This document shows, piece by piece, positions 1-4,669 of a stretch of 5,288 nucleotides of DNA. Numbering within the stretch: position 1 is the first letter of the stretch; the number at the start of each line of letters is the position of its first letter. The DNA lies in contig CAYLJO010000334.1 of assembly GCA_964383905.1 (NCBI GenBank), forward strand, positions 1-5,288, written 5' to 3'. The notes under the pieces are model-generated. The model was given only the letters and a program-made list of their open reading frames with translations, did no database searches and was not told the origin of the DNA. A program made the position numbers and the translations under genes. Source of the stretch: CAYLJO01 sp964383905. Its GTDB lineage: Bacteria; Acidobacteriota; Blastocatellia; Pyrinomonadales; Pyrinomonadaceae.

Positions 1-63
1 GTTGGGCATCGAGTGATGCGGGTTCTTCTGCTTCTGGGGATCGTCGGCCTGAAAAGTGATCAC
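1..63 (-). CDS. 5' end of an unidentified gene, coupled to the anti-sigma gene (partial)
   Basis: A GTG codon at 63-61 overlaps the TGA stop of the anti-sigma gene by four bases (GTGA), the classic arrangement for translational coupling. From there 21 codons stay open to the window edge, giving a hydrophilic N-terminus that begins MITFQADDPQKQKN and includes two adjacent histidines. No clear ribosome binding site precedes the GTG, which fits reinitiation after the upstream stop. An ATG at 9-7 in the same frame is an alternative start that would leave a 51-base gap. Too little is visible to name a family. By position it is the third gene of the sigma/anti-sigma operon. Confidence is limited because the open stretch is short. 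Confidence 0.4.
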   Translation of the reverse strand, partial: MITFQADDPQKQKNPHHSMPN

Positions 64-836
64 GCAATACTGGCAGCGGCTCGTCTGGCGATCTGCAAAC
101 TTTCCGCGCGTGGCAAATCGCTCACAACCAATACGGTATATCTTTGTGACTGAAATCCGGCGATCTCGAAATGATTAATCGCCGCGGCGTGCAAAGGGCA
201 GCCGTTCACCACTTCTATGGTGGCGCCCGGAAGCTCAACGTCCTTACGTCGCACGAAAATGGAAATCTCGCGCCCGCCGCTCTGGTAAACAAGATGGACA
301 TAAACTTTATCCAAGAGGTAACAGGGAAGCGCGCGCTTGAGCTGATAACCAGCCGGCGCAAAACTATCGAGAAAGTCGGCATCACCGAGTTCCGCGCGCA
401 CGAACTGCTTTATCTCTTCCGGTTTTTCGCGCCACGGACGTGGCTCGCGTTGCACGATTTCTGTGAAATGATCATCTAGCGCCGCAGCATAAACTGTTTG
501 CGAAAGCCCACCGCGCAAAGCTGCAAAAATCCCTATGATGATCGCAATAAGCAAAGCAGCGGCGATCGGCAGCGTGTAAATCGGGCGGCCGAATAGAAAC
601 CGTCGCCGCTTAGTTTTCCGGATCTGATTCCCCACCCGTTCGCGCAAGCCTTGGGTGTCAAGCGACTGTTCGCGAAATGCGTCGCGCAACAGATCGTCGC
701 AATGCCTGGCGTACTCCAGTTCTCTTGCGCAAGGGCCACACTGCTGCACATGGAGTTCAAAGGCAGCCATCTCTGGTGCGTCGATCTCGCTCGACAGGTA
801 AAGCGGCAAAACAAATTTCACTTCGCTACAGTTCAT
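60..836 (-). CDS. Zinc-finger transmembrane anti-sigma factor
   Basis: This is probably the membrane-bound inhibitor of the ECF sigma factor encoded just upstream, holding it at the inner membrane until an envelope or redox signal arrives. The N-terminal part has a ZAS-type zinc site: Cys3, then His29-x3-Cys33-x2-Cys36. A basic KTKRRR stretch precedes one hydrophobic segment at about residues 87-107 (PIAAALLIAIIIGIFAAL), and a C-terminal domain of about 150 residues should lie outside the cytoplasm. That domain contains Cys172 and Cys213, which might form a disulfide. I prefer the ATG at 836 because a GAAGAG sequence (841-846) lies four bases upstream. A TTG directly before it (839) would add one residue but leave almost no spacing. 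The sigma stop codon is about 21 bases upstream, so the two genes are cotranscribed. The signal it senses cannot be read from the sequence. Confidence 0.85.
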   Translation of the reverse strand: MNCSEVKFVLPLYLSSEIDAPEMAAFELHVQQCGPCARELEYARHCDDLLRDAFREQSLDTQGLRERVGNQIRKTKRRRFLFGRPIYTLPIAAALLIAIIIGIFAALRGGLSQTVYAAALDDHFTEIVQREPRPWREKPEEIKQFVRAELGDADFLDSFAPAGYQLKRALPCYLLDKVYVHLVYQSGGREISIFVRRKDVELPGATIEVVNGCPLHAAAINHFEIAGFQSQRYTVLVVSDLPRAESLQIARRAAASIA

Positions 837-857
837 CAATCTCTTCGATCGTCGGGA

Positions 858-1397
858 TCAAACGACGCTTGCTGTTGTTCTCTCTGGTCGCTCGGAATAA
901 ATCAACGTCTTGCGCAGCTCGGCTCGTCCACGGCTGAGCCTCGACATCACAGTGCCGATGGGCACGGAACAAATGGCGGCGATCTCTTTGCACGTAAATC
1001 CTTCCACCACCGCCAAAATCAACACCAGGCGATGTTCTCGTGATAACGCGTCAAGTGCCGACAAGACTTCTGCTGAAGTCAATTGCACTGGCCCCGCATG
1101 CATGGGAATCACCTTGGGCGATTCGTGTTCCGTCATCGGTACCAAGACGGGCCGTGACTTAGCAGCCCGATAATTCTTGTTCGAGATGTTCAGCATGATT
1201 CGGAACAACCAGGCTTTGCAATTCGTGCCGCGCTCAAACTGATCGAATGCCCGCCAGGCGCGCAAAAGCGTTTCCTGCACCATGTCTTCCGCCGCGGCGC
1301 GTTCCTTCGTAATCCGCAAAGCGGCGCGCAAGAGACTCTCCGTGTGCGGCATCGCCACACGCTCGAATGCATCTCGACGGAGTAAGTCGTAATTCAC
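858..1397 (-). CDS. ECF-type RNA polymerase sigma factor (sigma-70 family, RpoE-like)
   Basis: This 179-residue protein should direct RNA polymerase to a small stress regulon and, as is usual for the family, perhaps to its own operon. Sigma region 2 covers about residues 16-80, with the typical AEDMVQETLLRAWRAF helix and the following KAWLFRIMLNI segment. A variable linker follows, then region 4 at about 108-165, with the helix-turn-helix GFTCKEIAAICSVPIGTVMSR that would contact the -35 element. Length and domain order match a standard two-domain ECF factor, with no extra C-terminal domain. The start is GTG at 1397, supported by AAGGGG (1410-1415 on the complementary strand) about 12 bases upstream. 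The anti-sigma gene follows after about 21 bases. Nothing is missing or broken. Confidence 0.92.
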   Translation of the reverse strand: MNYDLLRRDAFERVAMPHTESLLRAALRITKERAAAEDMVQETLLRAWRAFDQFERGTNCKAWLFRIMLNISNKNYRAAKSRPVLVPMTEHESPKVIPMHAGPVQLTSAEVLSALDALSREHRLVLILAVVEGFTCKEIAAICSVPIGTVMSRLSRGRAELRKTLIYSERPERTTASVV

Positions 1398-1435
1398 CGA
1401 AATAGAGGCCCCTTAAGAGCTCGACGGCTCGAGTA

Positions 1436-1465
1436 ATATTAGTCTCACTAGACCGGTGTTTACAA
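1436..1465 (-). promoter_or_regulatory. Candidate housekeeping promoter of the sigma/anti-sigma operon
   Basis: Read on the minus strand, TTGTAA (1465-1460) is followed after 18 bases by TAATAT (1441-1436). These match the -35 and -10 boxes of a sigma-70 promoter at 4/6 and 5/6 positions. Transcription would start near 1429, giving a leader of about 30 bases before the GTG at 1397. I saw no convincing GGAAC-type ECF promoter here, so autoregulation is not supported by this stretch. The call rests on pattern only. Confidence 0.4.
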
Positions 1466-1613
1466 TCGGGCCAAAGATTTAAGAACAGTAGTCAGGCCTC
1501 CCGGAAACTGTGGGCACCACCGAATGCCCGGGGGCGAACGAAGAAAGGAACAGAAAGACAATCGCCCAACAAATTGCAGCCAGCGAAAGGCCCGACCTGT
1601 ATATATAAATCCC

Positions 1614-1650
1614 CTACCGAATTAAATTCATCCGCCGGTAGAGATTTTTT
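1614..1650 (+). terminator. Weak candidate intrinsic terminator
   Basis: CTACCG (1614-1619) is complementary to CGGTAG (1636-1641), with a 16-base loop, followed by AGA and six T residues (1645-1650). The large loop and short stem make it weak, and no plus-strand gene lies directly upstream for it to serve. It may be a chance match. Confidence 0.25.
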
Positions 1651-1740
1651 CGACGGAGCCTGGGAGTGAGGTAAGGAGATCCTTCGCGTCGCCGAGGTGT
1701 CACAATCTGTGATACCAGTAAAATCGATTCGAAAAGGCGA

Positions 1741-1760
1741 CCTCCGCATTCGCGCGGAGG
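1741..1760. repeat. 7-bp perfect hairpin sharing a 10-mer with the tRNA fragment
   Basis: CCTCCGC (1741-1747) and GCGGAGG (1754-1760) form a perfect stem with a six-base loop. The first ten bases, CCTCCGCATT, recur at 1921-1930 inside the tRNA-Ala fragment. Read on the minus strand the stem is followed by a short T-rich run (CCTTTTC), so it could also act as a weak terminator in that direction. Confidence 0.35.
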
Positions 1761-1811
1761 CCTAACCTAAGGTTCGATGCTCCGCGACAAGTGAATTCTT
1801 GGACGGAAAAA

Positions 1812-1831
1812 ATTGGCCACGTATTGGCCAC
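1812..1831 (+). repeat. Tandem ATTGGCCAC direct repeat
   Basis: The 9-mer ATTGGCCAC occurs at 1812-1820 and again at 1823-1831. The 11-bp period is close to one helical turn, so both copies face the same side of the DNA. Each copy contains the palindrome TGGCCA. The pair lies 60 bases from the tRNA fragment and could be a protein binding site, for instance an arm-type site of a recombinase. The function is not shown. Confidence 0.4.
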
Positions 1832-1890
1832 TTCAAGAAGGAAACACCCGCGGAGATGATCTTGTAATTAATTGAGAGAATAAGGTTTAG

Positions 1891-1935
1891 TGGTGGAGCA
1901 GAGGGGGATCGAACCCCTGGCCTCCGCATTGCGAA
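1891..1935 (-). pseudogene. tRNA-Ala(CGC) 3' fragment, likely integration scar (att core)
   Basis: On the minus strand this stretch reads as the 3' portion of a tRNA from position 32 to the encoded CCA. The order is anticodon loop TTCGCAA (anticodon CGC), 3' anticodon stem TGCGG, a five-base variable loop, a perfect T arm AGGGG-TTCGATC-CCCCT, acceptor strand CTGCTCC, A73 and CCA. U70 fits the G3:U70 identity pair of alanine tRNA. The bases that should form the 5' anticodon stem (1936-1940) read TGTAA instead of CCGCA, and no D arm or 5' acceptor strand follows. The break falls exactly at the edge of the anticodon loop. Tyrosine integrases commonly recombine in the anticodon-loop or T-arm region, leaving such a displaced 3' end. 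I infer that 1936 marks an element boundary. The intact tRNA would lie outside the window. Confidence 0.75.
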
Positions 1936-2204
1936 TTACATACCCGGCAAAACTCTATCATAGTTACTATAGGGTTTCTAAAGACACCTGCTCACCACTC
2001 CGTTTATCTTCCGCCCCACTTCGGCAAGTGGCTGTGATGGGAACCGAAAGCTTACGGGGCAGTCATTATAGTCCCGCCTTTCTTGCTGAGAGTCACCACG
2101 GTCCTCCCTGGAAGGAATACTGTGGCTATTGACTGCTTAAAGGGAATCCCAAAGCGGGGATGATTGCCCGTAAGTTTTTGTCTATCCGCCTGCAGGCGGA
2201 TTTA
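1936..2204. other. Non-coding stretch between the tRNA break and the first attC
   Basis: I see no supportable gene here. A plus-strand frame at 1890-2132 begins as a translation of the tRNA complement (EQRGIEPLASALR), a well-known annotation artefact, and then runs into unrelated sequence. A stable hairpin CCACTT-CGGC-AAGTGG occupies 2016-2031, and a small dyad ATAGT-T-ACTAT lies at 1960-1970. Since an attC marks the 3' end of a cassette, this stretch should be the body of a cassette without a recognisable ORF, or its truncated remainder. No upstream attC or attI core (GTTRRRY) was found. Confidence 0.5.
2184..2201. repeat. 18-bp perfect palindrome next to attC
   Basis: ATCCGCCTG/CAGGCGGAT is a perfect inverted repeat with no spacer, ending three bases before the R'' box of the first attC. 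It could extrude as a cruciform, serve as a dimeric binding site, or be a small dispersed palindromic repeat. On the plus strand it is followed by ATTTAGTT, too weak a T tract for a good terminator. Confidence 0.6.
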
Positions 2205-2289
2205 GTTCAACCATCTGATGAAGCCGACCGCAACCAGCAGGCTTCCTAAAGATAAGCATTTATGCGGCGGCTTATCACAGGCGTTAGGT
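2205..2289 (+). other. Integron attC recombination site (first)
   Basis: The site has the full attC layout. R'' is GTTCAAC (2205-2211, consensus RYYYAAC) and R' is GTTAGGT (2283-2289, consensus GTTRRRY). The inner arms AAGCCG-A-CCGC (2221-2231) and GCGG-CGGCTT (2264-2273) pair, leaving one extra A (2227) unpaired, as expected of the extrahelical bases that set strand choice. The sequence around the arms (GAAGCCGAC and CGGCTTATCACAGGCGTTAG) closely resembles the aadA-type attC from memory. Recombination by IntI would cut between G2283 and T2284. It marks the 3' end of an upstream cassette and the start of the cassette that encodes the 116-aa membrane protein. Confidence 0.85.
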
Positions 2290-2860
2290 TGCTACTTTTT
2301 CGCATGTGACAGTTCCTCAAGTGACACAACCATCACCCTCAGAGATATTACCGGCGATATACTCGCGATCCGATTTTATGGCCTTCGCATCTCAAAAGCA
2401 TGGGTCATGTCTTCCACATTAAGAGGAGCCTAAGAGCATGACGATGCCTAAATCAAAGATCGGCGGGCGGCTGTCCGGCCTCTATCTGCTCGTGGCAGGA
2501 GCAGCGATAGCTATCGGTGTGATGGGCCGCAGTGACGGCATGGTCTGGGTCATCCCGAGCTTTTGTACACTCCCTTGGTCATTATTGGTCATGTTCCCTT
2601 TAATGAAGTCGGTCGAGCATAACATCTCGTTACCAATTCTTAATTCGATTGACCTGCCGGTTCTCTTATCAGCCTTGTTGGGGGGATGCGCGATGCTAAA
2701 TTCTATGATCTTGTATTTTGTGGGGGTAGGGATTGATGTTATAAGGCGGAGGCGTGCAAGCAGTATGCGTGGGGGCGCCGCAACCTAACATTCGCTCGAC
2801 CGGACGCGAACCAGATTGAGCCCTGCAGATTGGAGCCTTACGCGCCGGTCAGCTTCGACG
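2284..2860 (+). mobile_element. Integron gene cassette, 577 bp (membrane protein)
   Basis: The unit runs from the cut point in the first attC to the cut point in the second. It consists of a leader of about 150 bases, one ORF of 116 codons and its own attC. The leader has a TATACT-like box (2358-2363) but no matching -35 sequence, so I cannot support an internal promoter. Expression may depend on readthrough from upstream. The layout (one ORF, same orientation, stop codon within R'') is that of a canonical mobile cassette. Confidence 0.8.
2438..2788 (+). CDS. Cassette-encoded small multi-pass membrane protein, unknown function
   Basis: The 116-residue product is strongly hydrophobic. Probable membrane segments lie at about residues 12-30, 35-56 and 72-98, followed by a basic RRRR at 103-106 and a short hydrophilic tail. 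Three segments would put the basic N-terminus and the basic C-terminus on opposite sides, so the long third stretch may be re-entrant or the true count may be even. AAGAGGAG (2420-2427) lies about ten bases before the ATG at 2438. A second ATG two codons later (2444) is possible. The TAA stop lies inside the attC R'' box, typical of cassette genes. The layout faintly recalls SCO4225-like small membrane proteins, but I cannot assign a family. A role in transport or envelope defence would be speculation. Confidence 0.75.
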   Translation: MTMPKSKIGGRLSGLYLLVAGAAIAIGVMGRSDGMVWVIPSFCTLPWSLLVMFPLMKSVEHNISLPILNSIDLPVLLSALLGGCAMLNSMILYFVGVGIDVIRRRRASSMRGGAAT

Positions 2861-2866
2861 TTATGC
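2783..2866 (+). other. Integron attC recombination site (second)
   Basis: R'' is ACCTAAC (2783-2789) and overlaps the TAA stop of the preceding gene. R' is GTTATGC (2860-2866). GACCGG-A-CGCG (2798-2808) pairs fully with CGCG-CCGGTC (2841-2850) except for one extra A (2804), the expected extrahelical base. The central loop is about 32 bases. The sequence differs from the first attC while keeping the same architecture, so the two cassettes have different origins, as in environmental or chromosomal integron arrays. Confidence 0.85.
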
Positions 2867-2888
2867 TTCTTCCCTTATGGAGGGTTCG

Positions 2889-3056
2889 ATGAGGAAAGCC
2901 GCATTGTTGATGATCGTCGCGGCGTGTCCTCTTTTTGTCGCCGTCACCGGCCGGCTCTTTATGCAGATGTGTGCGCACGCCGCTTTCGAGCTCACCGCAA
3001 TCGCGATAATCTATTGGAATGTCGAATCTGCTGTAGCCCACTTGATCTTCAGATAG
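2889..3056 (+). CDS. 55-aa hydrophobic cassette protein, unknown function
   Basis: A short ORF opens 22 bases after the second attC, with an excellent ribosome binding site GGAGGG (2879-2884) four bases before the ATG at 2889. It encodes 55 residues and ends with TAG at 3054-3056. The start MRKAALLMIV is a basic n-region plus hydrophobic core. VAAC at residues 10-13 fits a lipobox, which would give a lipoprotein of about 43 residues. A second hydrophobic stretch covers about residues 33-50, so a two-helix hairpin is equally possible. No family is recognised. Position right behind an attC and the strong ribosome binding site are the main support. No attC is visible between this gene and the hydrolase. 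Confidence 0.55.
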   Translation: MRKAALLMIVAACPLFVAVTGRLFMQMCAHAAFELTAIAIIYWNVESAVAHLIFR

Positions 3057-3231
3057 ACGGACCGTCATGTCCATTTACAGGGGGACGCATCGAATGTAGC
3101 GCTGTGATAGCGTGGTGCGGATCTCCGATTTGTCCGCGGCTCTTTTCTTCGACGGCGCGTGCTGCGGGTGATCGGTCAAACTCTCGCCCTCGTCCAGTTC
3201 CGTCTCAAGAGTGGACCGTGCTCCGGGTCCC
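3057..3231. other. Non-coding stretch behind the 55-aa gene
   Basis: This part of the gene-free interval 3057-3312 holds no credible ORF. A small dyad GACGG-A-CCGTC (3056-3066) follows the stop codon. An attC is expected here if the small gene were a separate cassette, but no GTTRRRY or RYYYAAC core is present. Either the site was lost or the small gene and the hydrolase belong to one long cassette. Confidence 0.45.
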
Positions 3232-3260
3232 TTGATAAGAAACCGTATATACTTTACTAT
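3232..3260 (+). promoter_or_regulatory. Candidate promoter of the hydrolase gene
   Basis: TTGATA (3232-3237) and TACTAT (3255-3260) are separated by 17 bases, a good sigma-70 spacing with matches of 5/6 and 4/6. Transcription would begin near 3267, about 46 bases before the ATG. An alternative -10 box TATACT (3272-3277) lacks a matching -35. The -10 region lies inside the dyad array described next, so repression by a bound protein is plausible. Confidence 0.45.
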
Positions 3261-3275
3261 ATAAAGTACTTTATA
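3248..3275. promoter_or_regulatory. Candidate operator with three alternating half-sites
   Basis: TACTTTA (3250-3256), its inverse TAAAGTA (3262-3268) and TACTTTA again (3267-3273) form two overlapping dyads. One is an inverted repeat with a CTATA spacer (3250-3268). The other is the perfect 16-bp palindrome TATAAAGT/ACTTTATA (3260-3275). The array covers the -10 box and start point of the proposed promoter, the right place for a repressor. Such AT-rich palindromes are used by dimeric winged-helix regulators such as MarR, PadR or GntR types, but the protein is unknown and no regulator gene is present in the window. Confidence 0.5.
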
Positions 3276-3312
3276 CTACGGCGCATCTGAGTCACGGGCC
3301 GCGGAGGTTCTT

Positions 3313-4551
3313 ATGAACGCACCGATAAAACGGCGGCGGCTATCCCGCCGGATATTCAAAGGCTTTGCGGTATTGACGATGCTGGGTATCCTCGGGGTCG
3401 CGGCGTTGTTGGTGTCGCTCTGGCTGGAGCACAGGACCGAGATCACACTCCCGACACCCACGGGGCCATTCGCGGTTGGCCGCTCGATTTATGCGTGGGT
3501 CGATGACGTGCACTTGGACACGCTGGCGCCGGTTCCGGGGACCAAGCGCGAACTCCTGGTCTGGATCTGGTACCCGGCGGCGGCAGGGCCATCAGCGGCG
3601 GTGATGGACGACTACCTGCCCGCTCCATGGCGAGCGGCGGACAAACTACCCCTGATTTTTAGACTGTTGACGCGCGATCTGTCGAAGGTCCATGCGCACA
3701 GTACTCGTAACTCAGATGTGTCACCGCAGCAGCGATCGTACCCCGTGGTTATCATGAGAGCGGGGGCTTCTGCCAATGTGACGAATTACACGACACTCGC
3801 CGAAGATCTGGCCAGTCACGGTTACGTCGTCGTGGGCTTCGATGCCCCCTATCGCACGAATGTCGTCGTTTTTCCTGACGGCCGGGTGATCACAAGGAGG
3901 CCGGAGAATAACCCGGAACTCTGTTTGGGCCGCCAAGACCAGGAGCGTTGTGCGAGCAGGCTGCTGGCTGCGTGGACCGCGGACATCGCGTTCGTGCTTG
4001 ACCGGTTGGAGCAGTTGAACGCCTCGGACGCATCCGGCAGGTTCACGGGACGGCTCGACATGACCCGCGTCGGAGTATTCGGCCACTCCTTTGGTGGGGC
4101 CGCCGCCGCACTGTTTTGCCACGAAGATTCAAGGTGCAAGGCGGGCATCGATGTGGACGGCGCTCCGCACGGCAGCGCCATTCAGGCAGGCATCGACCGG
4201 CCGTTCATGTTTCTTCTGAGCGACCACGGCGATTCGTCCGACCCGGAGGGCCGTGAGGTCATGGCCAACATCCAATCGATTTATGATCGTCTGCCGGTAG
4301 ATGGACGGCTTCGCATCGCGATCCGTGGCGCGAACCATTTCCTCTTCAGCGACGACGGAGCCCTGTTGAAGAGCCAGATCGTGCTGCGGACACTCCGTAT
4401 GCTAGGTATTCTCGGTATCGACGGACGTCGCCAGCTTGCCGTGACGACGTACTGCGTGCACAGCTTTTTCGACGCATACCTCAAGGGGGCAAGCGTTTCG
4501 CGGCTCAAGATTTCATCTCCCCTTTACCCCGAGATCCAGGTTATCGAATGA
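3313..4551 (+). CDS. Membrane-anchored or secreted alpha/beta hydrolase, PAF-acetylhydrolase-like
   Basis: The 412-residue protein starts at an ATG five bases behind GGAGG (3303-3307). A basic N-terminus (KRRRLSRR) and one hydrophobic segment at about 17-37 make a signal anchor, so the catalytic part should lie outside the cytoplasm. The core shows the alpha/beta hydrolase order. WYPAA at 87-91 and YPVVIMRAG at 143-151 form early strands and oxyanion region. HGYVVVGFDAP lies at 169-179. The nucleophile elbow GHSFGG has Ser259. The likely acid is Asp282 in GIDVDGAPHG, and the likely base is His342 in GANHFLFSD. This Ser-Asp-His spacing and the HFxFSD motif match platelet-activating-factor acetylhydrolase II-like and related dienelactone-hydrolase-type enzymes. 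The expected reaction is hydrolysis of short acyl esters, and the true substrate is unknown. The gene appears full length. A likely attC start 28 bases after its stop indicates a cassette gene. Confidence 0.82.
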   Translation: MNAPIKRRRLSRRIFKGFAVLTMLGILGVAALLVSLWLEHRTEITLPTPTGPFAVGRSIYAWVDDVHLDTLAPVPGTKRELLVWIWYPAAAGPSAAVMDDYLPAPWRAADKLPLIFRLLTRDLSKVHAHSTRNSDVSPQQRSYPVVIMRAGASANVTNYTTLAEDLASHGYVVVGFDAPYRTNVVVFPDGRVITRRPENNPELCLGRQDQERCASRLLAAWTADIAFVLDRLEQLNASDASGRFTGRLDMTRVGVFGHSFGGAAAALFCHEDSRCKAGIDVDGAPHGSAIQAGIDRPFMFLLSDHGDSSDPEGREVMANIQSIYDRLPVDGRLRIAIRGANHFLFSDDGALLKSQIVLRTLRMLGILGIDGRRQLAVTTYCVHSFFDAYLKGASVSRLKISSPLYPEIQVIE

Positions 4552-4578
4552 AGCGCCTCTCGTTTTCGCCGCCGTGCG

Positions 4579-4593
4579 GCCTAACAAATTAAG
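4579..4593 (+). other. Truncated attC (5' end only), cut by the insertion sequence
   Basis: GCCTAAC (4579-4585) fits the R'' consensus RYYYAAC, and the following AAATTAAG resembles the usual attC spacer. It lies 28 bases after the hydrolase stop codon, the expected place for a cassette 3' end. From 4594 the inverted repeat of the IS6-family element begins, and the rest of the site (L arms and the GTTRRRY box) is missing on both sides of the element. Without its pairing arm the identification rests on one box and its position. Confidence 0.55.
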
Positions 4594-4609
4594 GGTTGTG
4601 TTGCAAAAA
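4594..4609 (+). repeat. Left terminal inverted repeat of the IS6-family element
   Basis: GGTTGTGTTGCAAAAA is the exact reverse complement of 5210-5225. The match stops at the 17th base. It directly abuts the truncated attC. Confidence 0.88.
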
Positions 4610-4669
4610 GTAGCTTCACATATATAATCCACCACTTGTGCTTCCCATACTCTGAGCGAGGTCGAACTC

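Larger units (their letters stand above)
1398..1890. other. Gene-free stretch between the stress operon and the tRNA fragment
   Basis: No credible gene is visible in these 490 bases. The 85-codon minus-strand frame at 1492-1749 has no family resemblance and no good ribosome binding site. The stretch holds the operon promoter, several small dyads (GGGCA/TGCCC at 1512-1529, TCACA-ATC-TGTGA at 1700-1712, a 7-bp stem at 1741-1760), one terminator-like hairpin and a tandem 9-mer. A plus-strand open frame without a start codon (1766-1866, stop TAA) ends in FLDGKNWPRIGHFKKE, just before the tRNA fragment. It could be the tail of a lost gene such as an integrase, but that is a guess. Confidence 0.5.

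Noticed and set aside
1492..1749. 85-codon minus-strand ORF upstream of the sigma operon
   Set aside because: No good ribosome binding site, no recognisable motif, and several dyads lie inside it.
1760..1766. GCCTAAC as a possible further attC R'' box
   Set aside because: The 7-base CTCCGCG/CGCGGAG pairing (1780-1856) is not followed by a GTTRRRY box, so the attC layout fails.
1890..2132. 80-codon plus-strand ORF beginning EQRGIEPLASALR
   Set aside because: Its start is the translated complement of the tRNA-Ala 3' half, a recurring annotation artefact. The rest crosses the tRNA break into unrelated sequence.
2218..2433. 71-codon plus-strand ORF
   Set aside because: It begins inside the first attC and crosses the recombination cut point, has no ribosome binding site, and shows no protein-like pattern.
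2816..3235. 139-codon plus-strand ORF
   Set aside because: It starts in the loop of the second attC and covers the better-supported 55-aa gene in another frame. Its composition (Arg, Ser, Cys-rich) looks like a shadow frame.
3443..4508. Several minus-strand ORFs inside the hydrolase gene
   Set aside because: They are GC-rich shadow frames of a convincing full-length hydrolase.
4569..4580. GCCGC-CGT-GCGGC hairpin after the hydrolase as a terminator
   Set aside because: No T tract follows on either strand, and it lies against the attC R'' box, so it may be incidental.
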